Assembly (NCBI GenBank): GCA_021613375.1
Contig: CM038721.1
Location: 1,826,486-1,890,485, forward strand
Origin: Megaleporinus macrocephalus
Lineage: Eukaryota; Chordata; Actinopteri; Characiformes; Anostomidae
Reading direction: 5' to 3'
Length of the DNA: 64,000 nt
Below are positions 12,181-24,500 of this stretch, in pieces (within the stretch, counting starts at the first letter, position 1; each line of letters starts with the position of its first letter). Under the pieces are notes generated by a model. It saw only the letters and a program-made list of their open reading frames with translations, searched no databases and was not told the DNA's origin. A program made the translations under genes and the position numbers.

Positions 12181-13249
12181 ACGCTGCTTTATTTACTTTC
12201 TCTATAAATAAACACTTTAAGATTCCCTTTTTTTCAGAAGTGTTTTGTTTGTTTAATGTAGCTCTTGTTTTTATTTAAGCGAGTAAAAAACATTTATTAG
12301 AAGTTTATAAATAATTAATTCAGTTTAGTATTTAAACAGTAAATATACTGAACGGTATGGTATGTATGATGTGTTGGTGTTTCAGTAGCTGATGGTATAA
12401 GATGCTGATACTAGACTACTTCAGTAAACAGGATACACCACAGAATCAGAACACACGTTAGAAATAAAGACGGTCTGGACCGGCCTGAGGAGATCTCCTC
12501 TAACTGGACCGTACTGGGCTCTAATTAAACACCCCTTGTGTAGAACATTACATCTCTGTCACAATGTTATCTAACCTGTCTAAGAAACAGTTGCTACCGA
12601 TCGGGCACACAGGGCTTAAGTCGGCTTCTTATTCGTAAACGTCTTGTTCGAATCTTCCTGTGATAAAGAAGCTGGCAGATAAGAAGCCTTACAGATTTCA
12701 CCGCCTGAAAACAGAAAACCTGTATCCGCGGTGCAGACTTCCTAGCCTCTGCGTAACGCTACACAAGGGTGGTTTTGAAGCTGTGGGAGGAGCTACTCAG
12801 ATGGGGATGGTATTATTCTAATGAGCCACAACTTGACGCAGGTAGGGGAGCCAAATCTGAACTGCTTAGGAACTTAATATGTCCCCTTTAAGATTAACAG
12901 TGATTTGCATAATTTGGTGTTTTCCCTCTCTTTCTTCCTCTGTGATCGTATTTGACATATCTATGACACATTTAGGGTTTTCTTTGTAACTACTAATGTC
13001 CAGCAGATTGCTTACTGTTGTAACCCATGTGTTTTTTGTTTAACAGTACAGTCAACAACTCTGACACAACTGCTGTTTCAGCCATCGCAAAGGTTCTACT
13101 GGCATACGGGTTACTGGACAGGAGAAAGCATCATCAGACAACAGGCCACGTAACAGAAACAACCTCTGACCTAATGATAGCTTTCTCACGCATGAGCTAA
13201 CAATGAGATGGCAAACTGCACATACACACACACACATTTAAAAAAAAAA

Positions 13250-13250
<1 letters not shown>

Positions 13251-13296
<46 letters not shown>
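13251..13296. repeat. AT dinucleotide microsatellite
   Basis: Uninterrupted (at)n of about 46 bp preceded by (ac)n and an A run at 13224-13250. Confidence 0.97.
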
Positions 13297-13298
<2 letters not shown>

Positions 13299-13889
13299 TG
13301 CAATTCCGACACAGTTCATTAAATATAAATGTAGATACCCTCAATTTAAAGCTGGCAATCTGTACTTTAACTTCAGAGTCACTGTTTCATTTCAATTCCA
13401 ATGCGTTGGAGTAGAGGCTAAACAAATGAGAGAAGCAGCAAAGAGACAGAGATGCCCTCTTTCAACCCCACACCCTCACTGCCCTGCAAACTAACTCTGA
13501 TGCATTAGCTAGTCTGAATACACAGCCTGCATGAGGATGAATTCTGAGCGACCCCTTTTTATTAATTTATTCTTTAAAACTAGAGAGATGAATGACCGAC
13601 TACCGTCAAGGCTGAGACGAACAGACTACACAGACAGTAACCGTTAAGCTGACCTTTTGTCAGCAAATTCCTTAAATGATCTACAAAAACTGAGACGGAA
13701 TGAGCGAAACACATTAGCGCGTCTATCCAGAAGACATAATATACCAGTATGGAATGTGTGCGGCTCTAGCAAGCTTCTCTGGAGCCAAAACACAGGTCAG
13801 AAAAACAACAGACCACGTGAACGTCTACTGAATGATCAACAAATCCAAGGCCAATAATTAACACACAGCCAGTTCCCCACAGCTCTTAC

Positions 13890-14450
13890 CTTGCTGGCAG
13901 TGGTTGGAGGTCCAGCAACGATCTCTGGTGTTATCACTGAAGTTAGTCTTGATGCATGGCGTCCTGTCCTCCATGACTCCCGGGCAAACATCTGCACACT
14001 CTTTGGCCTTCTTGTTTCCAGCAATGAAGTTGTTAAAATCAGCATCCATAATGAGGGACCAGTCAACAGAATCCAAGTAGCAGAGCTCAGTGTTCTTCTC
14101 GATCCGTATCGCACCTCGAGTGATGTTCCGCAAGTTGTAAAGGCCAATGTCCTTCAAGTTGTTCATCTCAAATATGACCAGGGCATAGTTGTAGAAGAGG
14201 TTGCGGCCTCGGATGACTGTGAGGTTCGGAAAGAGGGTGCTCAGGCTGTCCAGACCAGCAACACGGAAGAGGAGAAGATAGTCTGTAATCATGGTCAGCT
14301 TGGGGAAACTAAGGGTGCGGAAGACCTCCTGATTGTTGTTGTTCTTGTTTCCGATGAGAAGGATCTGCAGGTAGCCCTCAACCACCGTGCAGTTCTCCAG
14401 TTTCTTGAAGTCGCTGATGTCGTTTCCAATGTCGATGGCTGGACCACAGA
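13890..14450 (-). CDS. igf1r: igf1r exon 2 (L1 domain and start of cysteine-rich region)
   Basis: 561 bp, phase 1 to phase 1. It is bounded by a pyrimidine-rich acceptor ending cttctag (14451-14457) and a donor G|gtaag (13889 downward). It encodes residues 32-218 of the receptor: the L1 leucine-rich beta-helix domain that forms part of the hormone-binding face, then the beginning of the furin-like cysteine-rich region. Diagnostic strings are [83 protein letters not shown] and ECADVCPG. Glycosylation sequons NCT, NLT, NIT and NFS are visible. [25 protein letters not shown] and FYNYAL match IGF1R rather than the insulin receptor (RVYGL, [20 protein letters not shown]). Oddity: the segment between LLI and FPKL is five residues longer than in human IGF1R and contains an NKNNNNQ run. 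No stop or frameshift is present. igf1ra versus igf1rb was not decided. Later exons lie off the left edge. Confidence 0.95.
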
Positions 14451-14570
14451 CTAGAAGAGGAAAATAACAAACATTTATGCTCAGCTTTCGTAACTTATAT
14501 ATGTATACGTACACTACTGTGCAAATCTTTATCTGATCAATAAGTGTATGTTCACCAGTAAGAACAGCAG

Positions 14571-14940
14571 ATCTGATTAGAACAGATGTAAATAATCATA
14601 CATACAATACAAAGTAACATGAATATCTTATTGTGAGAGAAGTAGATCAGATCTTGATCCAGTTTGAAGAACAAAGTTAGGTTCCAGATTTCTCCTGGAC
14701 GCCCCAGACATTGTATGAATGTATTTAGTTCCTTCAGCAGCAATTATGATTTAGCTTTGAGCAGTCAAAGCAGGCATTAGATGAGAACTGTAAATAATAC
14801 TGGGTTGTTTAGGAGAAGCTTGGAAAGGGTTAAATAAACACACTGACGTATGTAAAAGCACTATTTACTCCATTAATACTATTTTTTTATTTTTTTGAAA
14901 CATAAAACACATTTTCTGAGCAAATAAAAGCTTGAAAAAA
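14571..14940 (+). repeat. Dispersed repeat shared with 59.6 kb
   Basis: Near-identical to 59640-59965 in the same orientation: both carry gattagaacagatgtaaata, gagagaagtagatcagatc, tttctcctggacgcccca and gaagcttggaaag. Here its right end holds a single copy of the unit that is tandemly repeated at 59942-60190. It lies only 120 bp upstream of the exon 2 acceptor. Confidence 0.85.
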
Positions 14941-15448
14941 TAGCTTTTTAATTAAAATAGTGTCACCAATTTGTCAAAGGGTTAACCTACATTGTCACAC
15001 TACATGGCAATAGAAACAATTCACAGAACAAAACTTTGTATTTGTACTTTTCCCAATAGAAACAATTCCAACGCATAACAGAAAATGGAAAATTAGCCTA
15101 TAATAAGGAACCTATAGGTGGACGTCAAGCTTACATTAAGAGGCCCAAGTGTCAGCTGTAAAACTAATGACTGCTCTGGGATCGGCTTGTAGCAGCTGTG
15201 TGTGGGGCATGACATGAGATTAAACAATTCTGGTAACGCAACATCCGACAAGTATCACCTCACACTTCTATTTTTTACTACAGATGACCTCGTCATCTCT
15301 GATAATATCTTTGTACATATTTAGTAAGGTTATTGTGTTTCCAGTGTCTTATTAAATTTGTCTCTCTAAATGTTGTCAAAGTTGTTTTGTAAGCTTGCTC
15401 TTTCTGACTGTGAAAAAACTCAATGCTGACGACGTGTGCGTAACTGGT

Positions 15449-15790
15449 AGGGGTGTAGGAAAATATTAAAATATCTAATATCCAGATATGATATTTCGTG
15501 ATACTGTATCGAATCTGAAAAACACAGTATCGATACACAGATTTCTGGCAAAAAAACACAGTGTGTGTTGTGTTTAAACCTCTGACCAGTAGATTTCAGT
15601 GTTGTAATTCATTTTCAGCTCCACTCCAACATTAACAAGCAGCACAAGGGCGTGATGCTATTGTAAGCATTGGCAAACCTGTTCATACAGTGGTGTGTTT
15701 TAATAGTAGGATTAGAAAAAATTTCAATATATCACTTTGCTTGCAATATACTAAGATATACTGAATCATGGCTGCTAGTGTGCGTGCTGT
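15449..15790 (-). repeat. CGATAC-family dispersed repeat, copy 3
   Basis: Same orientation as copy 2, starting aggggtgtaggaaaatatt. Shares gatactgtatcgaatctg, ttttcagctccactccaac and ggtgtgttttaatagtagg. The distal end fades out near 15790. Lies in igf1r intron 1. Confidence 0.75.
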
Positions 15791-16620
15791 TGAACTATCA
15801 TGCAGCACACGAGTAAACCTGACTGTCAATTCTGGTCAACTGGCCGACTGACTTGTGCATCTTTAGTAGAAGTTAATAAAATACAGTCTCAAAGGCAAAT
15901 GCAGTAACAAGACACTGCCACCACAGAGCCTATGTGCAGACTCTTGCATTTTCACACTGCTAAGCAAACAGTGCTATCTTTATCGCTTTGATGACACTCC
16001 AAATCTCTTGTTTACATTTGATAACCTCATCCGGCCCCGCCGCCGCTAGCTCTCGTAGGTAACGGGCTTTTGGCACTCAAAATCTGGGTCAATCATTGAT
16101 GTCGCCACTTGGAATTAACACACAAAAAAATAACACACAATAACAGCCCATGCCAGGCAGCCAGACCTGACTTAGAAATGAAAACGATGGGATTTACAAC
16201 TGTGAAATCACAATGCATTACACGTTGCACCGTAGACCTTGATGACATTGTCCCTTTGCACATGGGAAACTCTGTGCTGTAGAAATAACCCCATGTTAAA
16301 TGACCACTGTTACTAGAAACACACTATAAAATAGCCAAAAGTAGCCACTAGGGCTGCACAGTATATTGTTTTAACACTGCAAGGAATGCATGGGCAACAG
16401 TCATGGCAGGTCATGCAAAGCATAGTAAGGCAAATGCAATCAAATGTCATGCTACTTTTCTTTTTTAGCTACTTGATTAAAAACTTGCTTGGTCCCCAGT
16501 TTCCATGACTAATCTACAAAAGATGTTGAATCTAAAGGACTCTGACTGGATACACGGACAGGAGTAGAACTGCTTTTTTGCTTGAATAAATAAATTGTCT
16601 ATTATTAGACTAACATAATA

Positions 16621-16625
<5 letters not shown>

Positions 16626-16692
<67 letters not shown>
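16626..16692. repeat. AT dinucleotide microsatellite
   Basis: Pure (at)n of about 67 bp in igf1r intron 1, directly abutting the hAT-like element that follows. Confidence 0.97.
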
Positions 16693-16695
<3 letters not shown>

Positions 16696-17310
16696 AGAGA
16701 TGGACTAATCAGCATTTTTGAGGTCGATTCCAATCACCAATCACCTTTCAGTGCGATCAGCCGATAGCCGATACCGATCAAGGGCGGGGCTATTATTTTC
16801 AAAAAAATTAGCAGTTATTAAACAAAGTAAATCAAACAGATATCGCCAATACTGCAATCATTTAAAACTTAATTTAAATAAATACAGTCAAAACTGCAAT
16901 CATTAAACAAAAACAGCAATCATTAAATTTAGATCCTGAATTGTTGCTGCTGTTCTGTTCGTACCGGTCAGATCTGGTCTGCATAGTGTTCTAGGTTATT
17001 TGTTTTGTGCTAGCTGCGCGTGCTAGCTCTGCTGTTTGCTGATACTCATTGTATTCAGCTGCGTGGTGTACTCTTAAATGCTGTATCAGATTAGTAGTGT
17101 TAAATGTCTGTTTTGGTTCCCCCATGAGACACGCTGATTTTACAAATTTTATAAATCGCCCTGGATGAGTCTGCGTCACATACGGTAACAAACTGCCAGA
17201 CGGACGATATATATGTGTATATACATACATACACGCTATCCAATCTGGTAAAATTCAATAAAATAAGAATAATCTGACAGGTTAAACAGTCAATATTGTG
17301 CACTGATGCA
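16693..17310 (-). mobile_element. hAT-like element remnant with BED-type zinc finger
   Basis: The left part has the repeated 'ccgatagccgataccgatca' theme typical of fish hAT ends. On the minus strand at 17230-16991 an open frame contains NTTNLIQHLRVHHAAEYNEY, matching the second half of BED fingers of hAT transposases (N-T-S-N-L-x-x-H-L-x-x-H-H-P-x-x-Y). The cysteine half is degraded: only one Cys (SACLMG) remains. Downstream transposase core is absent, so it is a truncated, inactive copy inside intron 1. Confidence 0.65.
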
Positions 17311-18577
17311 CTTGCAGCCACTTTAGGTCACCAGTGCCAGAGGTGCCCTGTTAATACACATTTTTAAAGCCAGAACTATTTCAGACCAACAAAACAAGAA
17401 AAAGGTCAACAGGTTCCAAGCATGAAAAGATAAGCCACATTTCTGCCACACTAGGAATCTCTTCTCTGTCCTAGCAGCGAAAGGCAGGTTATACTTAGGA
17501 CCTCGATGGCGAACCTCCGCTGCCACCCTGCCCTGCAACCACTGGGGTTAACAGTAAAACCCAATTACACATGCTTCACAAACTCCTCACTCTTCCAATC
17601 AACAGAACCAAGTCTGTTTTGCTAGGGAAGGTGTTTTTACATGTTCTATTTTAAAACCTTAACTTTTTTTCCTCCTCTTGATGAACTGGATGAATCAGGG
17701 ACTCTTGTTTGCAGTTTACTTGGAAACATGGAAATTTTGTGGTGGCGAAACATGAAGGGGAAAGCAAAAAAAAAAAAAATCTCTGCCCTCCACAACCCCC
17801 ACCAACAAACGTGCTCGGCATCGCCGAAGTTATTGATTTTAAATAGACATACCGCGTGGCCAATGCTCATAAAACAGACTGAAGCGATTACATTTAACAT
17901 CTCTTCTATTAATGGCGGCTGTTTTCACTCTCCTTCCTACTCGGTGCCATTATAGCAGCTGCAAACGGCGCAAGGTTATCAAATCTAGCCAATCGAGGCG
18001 CTGCCAAACTAAAACAGGTTAACCCTGTAAAGAGCCCAAGTTATTAAACCAGTGATTCGGCCTTTATGTCTTAAAACTTATGTGAGACAAATTTTATAAA
18101 GTTTCAATAGAAGAACTAACAGGAGAAAAGCACTTCTTCTATGGAAAGCTCACCCTATACCAAGCAATAAAGGAGCAGAGGTTCAAACCCTCGTTAGCCT
18201 GAATGCGCTAAATAGTTAAGACGATCATAACAGCTGGTATTTCACAGTGTTTGCGTCTCTATTTGTGTGGTAACCAAGTCACTTAGCCCTGCAAATGCTG
18301 GAAACAGTTAGAATGACTCAGCTAATCAATCAAACACCTTAAACAAAACTTACTAGTTCCAACTATTCCATGCCTATAAGCTGGAGCACGCTTGAAAAAC
18401 ATAATTAGCTACGCCGTGCCTTTAAGGGTTTCATGTTTCTAGCTTTTAAAAGCCTGTACTCTATATTTCTCATATTTTATTTTTGTCCACGTACGTCATT
18501 TGTGTGTATGTACCACAAACCAGTCATAATTCCTTCTCACCTATAGAATTAAACAAGCCATTTAAGTGCACCCTTAA

Positions 18578-18765
18578 AAGGGCAACTCCACCAACTGTTC
18601 AACAACTCTCTATAAGTAAAGGCTGAGATGTAAACAAAGTCTGTCAAAGTGCCTTGGTGTGACATGCTTTGCTCTAGGGAAACCTGTCAAGCCAGAACCA
18701 TTCACAGTGGTGGTGGTGGCGATGATAGGAACCAGACGTCCACCTTTAAAAGCTACTTTTAAACC
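18578..18765 (+). repeat. ACGTCCACC-family element, copy 1
   Basis: Begins aaaagggcaactccacca and ends gaaccagacgtccacc. The same two ends appear inverted at 28548-28677, suggesting a small inverted-end element. No coding capacity. Confidence 0.5.
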
Positions 18766-19019
18766 ATGAAATGGTTATGAATACACTGCCTGATGTCTGA
18801 GACGTAGTTTTACGATAGCACCAAATGTATTTTTATCCTTTCTTGGGGGAAGGATACAAGAAGGCTGTTCTAAGTCAAAACAATCCCCAAATTTTCCACT
18901 ATCATCAACAACATCACATATAAAAAACACTCAGTAGTAGTTCTGGATAGTAAATAAAACTGCTGTATTTATGTTGAAAACAGAAACCAGGGATCGCCCT
19001 GTAACCACCACTGTAAAGA

Positions 19020-19578
19020 AACCTGAACCATTTCAAACCAAGCCACTCTGAGTCACTCTGTTTACATCTACGAACTTACTCAGACACAACTGGTGGAACT
19101 CTTCTTTGAGACCCATCCATGTACAGACTCTTGATTGGTCCTTCCAATGTAAACAGGTATAGTTAAAAGAGAATTCCACCAATTGCTGAAAACTTCTGAA
19201 TAATTCACTCCACGAGATATAAACGGATTGACTTAAAGTAGTTTGCTGTAAAACACCTCTCATGTTGTTTACAGCGGTGGTGACGGTAATCAGAGGCCGT
19301 CATGTTTACAACACAAAACATAAGACATTTTATTTACCAGCAAAACCCACAATGAACCCAACACGTGTCTTCTGAGAGTCTATATAAAATGTTAATAGGC
19401 ATGAACCTATTTCGCCTCACTGCATATATCCCTGCGCCATGATTATTATACACATTTTAATCCATAACTATTCATGGTGCAATGTATTCATAACCATGTA
19501 TAAACTTCTGTGAGGGAGCTCATAGAGGTGGACGTCTGGTTCCATTCACCAAAGCACTCTGAATGACTGTTTACATGT

Positions 19579-19580
<2 letters not shown>
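19020..19580. repeat. ACGTCCACC-family fragments
   Basis: Pieces of the same family: ccatttcaaaccaagccact (19029), agaattccaccaattgctg (19170), and gaggtggacgtctggttcc with ccaaagcactctgaatgac (19525-19570). The order suggests two or more overlapping insertions. Confidence 0.45.
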
Positions 19581-19770
<190 letters not shown>

Positions 19771-20054
19771 TCACAAAAATGTAAAGCAGGCAGCTCTTCT
19801 TGCTTAGGTCTCCATATACGGGCTGGGGGGTGTGCACGTTTCACAACAGTGTTTACATACTATATTTAAGCCTTTTTAATTTCTCTCTAAACGAATAAAG
19901 TCAGAAACTGAGTTGTTTTCATGATATAAGCCCTTTTAAATACTACAGAAAGATTCTGTGCCATCTAAACGTCCAATTTTAAAGAAAAAAAAACCTTTTT
20001 CCCCTCAACAACTACTACTTCTGGTAAGCATTACTGAACTTATGGGCTACTTAC

Positions 20055-20148
20055 TTTCTCCGTTTGCTGGCCATGGGCAAATAGTGGAGAGGGACAGCAG
20101 CAGACCACAAAACAAGGTCAAACGATTCCTTACTCTCCAAGCCCTCAT
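20055..20148 (-). CDS. igf1r: igf1r exon 1, coding part (signal peptide)
   Basis: First coding exon of the insulin-like growth factor 1 receptor, a cell-surface receptor tyrosine kinase. Read on the minus strand, ATG is at 20148-20146 and 31 codons plus one base follow. The peptide starts MRAWRVRNRL, continues with a hydrophobic core (LTLFCGLLLSLSTI) and ends WPANGE. This is a classic secretory signal peptide. Human IGF1R likewise has 30 residues before the mature glutamate and ends the signal with W-P-x-x-G. The exon ends GAA-A directly before a strong donor, gtaagt (20054-20049). That is phase 1, so A joins TC of exon 2 to make Ile, giving G-E-I-C-G-P as in the family. An in-frame TAA lies 36-38 bases upstream of the ATG, so this is the first possible Met in the frame. 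The exon is too short to stand out as an open frame; it was found from phase, signal peptide and donor together. Seen: sequence and splice site. Inferred: splicing to exon 2. Confidence 0.9.
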
Positions 20149-21260
20149 TCCTGTAAACACTTGTTTTTTTGTTGATGTTGTCGTTTAAAAAAAGAAAGCG
20201 AGTGAAAAAAACAATCTGAGGTCTTGACACCTCAACGAAAAGTACCTCAGCGTCCTCTCTGACACAAATCCGAGCGGTGTGAGGTAAAAATATTTAAACT
20301 TTTATTATCCAACTGGCTCAATTTTGGCTTCCACCCTTGAAGGACACGAAACGATTTTTTTTAATCCGATGAAGGACAAAAAAAAAGATAATAATAATAA
20401 AAAAAATCTCTCTAGTGCTGCCGAAGCCTGGAGGAATTCGTTAGTCCGTTGCTATCTCTCCCAATTCAGTTAGCTTAGCGTAGCGTAGCTTAGCCTAGCC
20501 AGCCAAAACTGAACGTTAGCTCGCCTTTTCTTCGGCATGGACCGCGAACGGGCGTCTCAGCGCTACTCGGCTCGGTTTACTATCCTTGGAAGACGCCAGC
20601 CGAGGGACACAGCAGGGGAAAACAGGGCGAGGAGCTTCGGACAGCCGCATCTTCGCGCTCCATGTCTTCGCAACTCTTCAGCGCCGGAGCTGAGGCGAAT
20701 AAACGCGTCGCGAGACGCCGGCCAGGCTAGGCTAAGCCGAAGCGAAGCCAGGCTAGGCTAACGGGGTGAGACGTGGATGCGAACGGAGGGGGATGCGCGG
20801 TGGTGGTCTTCATAGGCGGCAAGGTGGTCCGTTTTCCCTCACACGATGAATGGAAAGAGGAGGAAAAGTTCGAACAGGGAAAGAGAGAGTCGGCCGGAGG
20901 GAAATTTGTCGGTAACGTCCGCGGGTCCGGGCTGGAAAAGAGGGGCTTTAGCCAGCAGCGGGCTCTCCGCGCTCCGCTCGCCTTCACTCCCGTCTGAGAT
21001 TTTCAATTAGCACGCGCGCTAGCTACCCCCGAATTTTCCCCCTTCACACACAGAAGACGCGGCTGCTCCGTTTTCTCCCTCTTCTCCCGGCCGAGCGCCC
21101 TTTTCAGTGACAGGTCTGAAGGTGTATCCTCCTCGCTGCTATCACCACCATCACTATCCTCCTGGTTATCGTGATCTGAGATAAGCAGCAGTGAGGTCCT
21201 GTATCTGCGGCTCTGCTGGAGCGTCGCTGTAAACAAGGCTCGATTTCTCTTTCACACGCA
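20149..21260 (-). promoter_or_regulatory. igf1r: Probable igf1r 5'UTR and CpG-island promoter
   Basis: From about 20420 to 21260 the sequence changes sharply to GC-rich and CpG-rich DNA (many cgcg, gcgc, ccgcgg-type words), in contrast to the AT-rich flanks. It sits immediately upstream of the igf1r start codon on the minus strand. Mammalian IGF1R has a roughly 1 kb GC-rich 5'UTR transcribed from a TATA-less initiator, so a CpG island here fits. No TATA box was identified and the transcription start cannot be placed from sequence. Minus-strand upstream ATGs with open frames begin at 20987 (86 codons) and 21236 (77 codons). If transcribed they would be upstream open frames; I see no family match in either. 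A plus-strand frame at 20537-20761 is also open but is probably a CpG-island by-product. Confidence 0.7.
20160..20215 (-). promoter_or_regulatory. U-rich tracts just upstream of the igf1r start codon
   Basis: In the minus-strand (mRNA) sense there are two 7-base U runs, at 20211-20205 and 20193-20187, followed by an A-rich stretch before the ATG at 20148. A second U-rich/UUA-repeat segment lies at about 20345-20410. The human IGF1R 5'UTR is known for an internal-ribosome-entry activity that depends on a poly(U) loop near its 3' end. The position here is similar, but equivalence is inference. Confidence 0.35.
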
Positions 21261-21550
21261 GCGTTAGTGGGTTACGCTGGTTAAGGGCGCAGAAAAAACC
21301 CGGACCGGATCACAGCGGGATTCGAGATGGAGTCTGGTTAAATTCCCGGTCACTTTTCCACTCAATGGAAATCAATACAGCGCCAGAAATCATTCTTCTT
21401 ATCCTGCAAACTGAAGAACAAACTACAGCAGTTTGGTTTTGTAATGAAAATAGAATTATATTATATATTATAATGTGAAAAGAAATGTCCTCCTGTACAT
21501 CTTATATATATATATTGTGTATGTTTGTATAGTCCTTTATATATTTCAGT
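21260..21550. other. Unique-looking upstream flank
   Basis: Transition from the CpG-rich block to AT-rich DNA; no gene, repeat or motif recognised. Confidence 0.5.
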
Positions 21551-21555
21551 TATAT

Positions 21556-21790
21556 ATGTAGGGCTGAGTATCGCCACTGATTTCCCAGATCGATTCGATC
21601 CCGATTCAACTTGATTTCCGATTCGATTCAATTCAATTCAATATCGATTAATTTAGGCATATTTAATTTACAATAATATGTTTTGTTTTTGCTAATTTTA
21701 AAGATTGATCTCAGGCTTATACGAATCAATATTGGATTATTCAAATGAAGATCGATTTGTATTGAAAATTCAATTTTTTAAACACACCTC
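21556..21790. repeat. Small DNA-element-like repeat ('ATCGATTCG' type)
   Basis: Starts gggctgagtatcgcc, has ccgattcgattcaattcaat and agatcgatttgtattg inside, and ends aaacacacctctaatt. The sequence is partly self-complementary (aatatcgatta, gatcgattcgatc). Resembles non-autonomous elements opening 'gggctgggtatcg'. Confidence 0.5.
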
Positions 21791-21794
21791 TAAT

Positions 21795-21888
21795 TATATG
21801 TATATATTCTAGCTTATTCTATTCTTTTTTACTTCATTATTATCTATTTATTGTATGTTTGCACTGTTTTTACACACACACACACACA

Positions 21889-21958
<70 letters not shown>

Positions 21959-22060
21959 GCTGCCCTGCTATAGAGTTGTATCTGAGCCTCACCTCAAGCA
22001 TGTAAATGCATGTTATGTCCTGCCTTGATGTGCAAGTGACAAATAAACTTGAAACTTGAA
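21795..22060 (+). mobile_element. LINE 3' tail with embedded AT array
   Basis: The stretch attgtatgtttgcactg, (ac)n, (at)n at 21892-21957, then ctgccttgatgtgcaagtga and aataaacttgaaacttgaa is the usual layout of L2-type LINE 3' tails in fish. No coding remnant. Confidence 0.5.
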
Positions 22061-23540
22061 AGAAGACTTTCAGAAAATAACTGTTTTGGTTTTGATGTTA
22101 ACTTAGAAGTTGTTTCTGTCGGCCAGTTGAAAACAGAAGTTAAGAAGAAGTGGAAAGATGTGGAGAGTAGGTCAAAACGCTCCTCTATGAATAGCTAAAT
22201 ATGTAAGTTTGAGAATTTCAGTAATTTCAACAGAAAATAGTTTACTAGATGAAAAAAAAGTTTTTAATGTGAGTTTTTAAAAAAAAAAACATTTTAAATT
22301 ATTTTTTATGGAATGTCCTTTATAGTGGACATCAGGACATTGTTGATGACATATTTCTTGTTTTCTGTTCTACATCAGTCCATAAACCACCAACTGAATC
22401 CTAGAAAATAATGTAAATGAAAACTAAGTAAACAAACATTGTTTACCTTTTTTGATACCATTTCCACTTTTGGCAGTAGAAATATTTCAAATGCACTGTA
22501 TATGAACATAAACAGGAACAAATAATAACTCATTACAAAGGTTACCATTGCTTTGATTGAAATATATATAAATTCAGGTTTAAACAGTTTTTAGGCACCT
22601 GTGTTAATCACTCCAAACCAAAGTTACGCAATTTCCACACATAGTACCCAACTTCTCTTATGGTCTTATGTTCTATTTTTAAATGTACAATTATGTAACA
22701 TTTTCCAATAAATTAGAAATAAATTAAATTAGAAATCAATTAAAAATATATTAGTAATTAATTTACATGTTTACAGAGCTTACATGTTGCAAAGTTTTTT
22801 CTGCTTCAGTCAAATACCTGTCACCTGTGACGGCATTAATTTTATATAAAACCAGATTTAGTCCCAATGTTCACTACAAAAGATATAAAAAAGTATGATG
22901 TTAGGTAGGTAAACATTTGTGCATATCAATAAAAAGTGCTTTGAGAACTAGTTAGTAAAATGTATATTATTTGACAGCTTATCTCTCTCGCTCCCATAAA
23001 ATCTGATTTCTGAGAGGCGGACAAATTTAAAAAGGCAGAACTGCTAGTTGTGAATGAGACACCAACACATGGTACCTCACTGGAAAGTCCAGGATGTTCT
23101 CTACATGGCACAACAGGTACCTTATTTAGTTTTTGAAATGTCTTTTGGAGACACATGTCCCCTCCAGAGGACAAAAATGAATGACCAGGTCTATTACATG
23201 TATATCTAGACCCACCAGCAGGATATGGTGGCCATTTTTATGTTATTTTTAAATTTCATGATCAGAGTATGTAAAATATGTATAAACAGTATGCTAATTA
23301 AATGTTTCCTATATCATTTGAACACGCCACCTGCTGTTTACATTGTGTATGAATGGACCAATAGGAATGCTCCGCAATCACTTGGAAAAATCTGGTTCCA
23401 TTGACTTACATTAAAAGTAAAGAAGGTTTTTGGTAGCACTTGTTTTTCTTTAGACAGCAACTTTATACAATCACTGCATATAATAAGTCGCATTAATATT
23501 GGTTTTAATAAATTAATTAATATTGGACACATCTATTAAA
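22060..23540. other. AT-rich intergenic DNA, nothing recognised apart from one repeat patch
   Basis: No gene seen. 23330-23470 (ggaccaataggaatgctcc, acttgtttttctttagacag) is similar to 55380-55490 (aatagaaatgctccagaat, acttgtttttcatttagaca) and is a dispersed repeat of unknown class. Confidence 0.5.
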
Positions 23541-23559
23541 CATACACAGTGCTGGTGGA

Positions 23560-24489
<930 letters not shown>

Positions 24490-24500
24490 GGTTTACATCA

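Larger units (their letters stand above)
1..13889 (-). other. igf1r: igf1r intron 2, 5' part (runs off the left edge)
   Basis: Everything left of the exon 2 donor should be intron 2 unless an unrecognised exon lies here. I looked on the minus strand for exon 3 (cysteine-rich region with CxxxC pairs) and did not recognise it. In vertebrates this intron is typically very long, so absence is expected. Named repeats in it are listed separately. Stretches 1-2650, 3060-4290, 5350-6640, 7050-7570, 12190-13200 and 13300-13880 hold short AT-rich or non-repetitive DNA in which I see no gene or recognisable element. Confidence 0.75.

Noticed and set aside
1..13889. igf1r exon 3 (cysteine-rich region) on the minus strand
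   Set aside because: No translated stretch with the expected cysteine spacing was recognised; it probably lies beyond the left edge.
13891..14454. 187-codon open frame on the plus strand across igf1r exon 2
   Set aside because: It is the antisense of a real exon; the minus strand gives a clear family match with proper splice sites, the plus strand none.
20055..20074. Start codon at 20074 (minus strand) reading M-A-S-K-R-R into the same donor
   Set aside because: It is out of frame with the signal peptide and would not join exon 2 in the correct phase; the ATG at 20148 gives the expected signal peptide and junction.
20537..20997. Plus-strand open frames in the CpG-rich block as a divergent gene
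   Set aside because: Stop codons are rare in CpG-rich DNA; there is no family match and the frames overlap the igf1r 5'UTR. A divergent transcript cannot be excluded but is unsupported.
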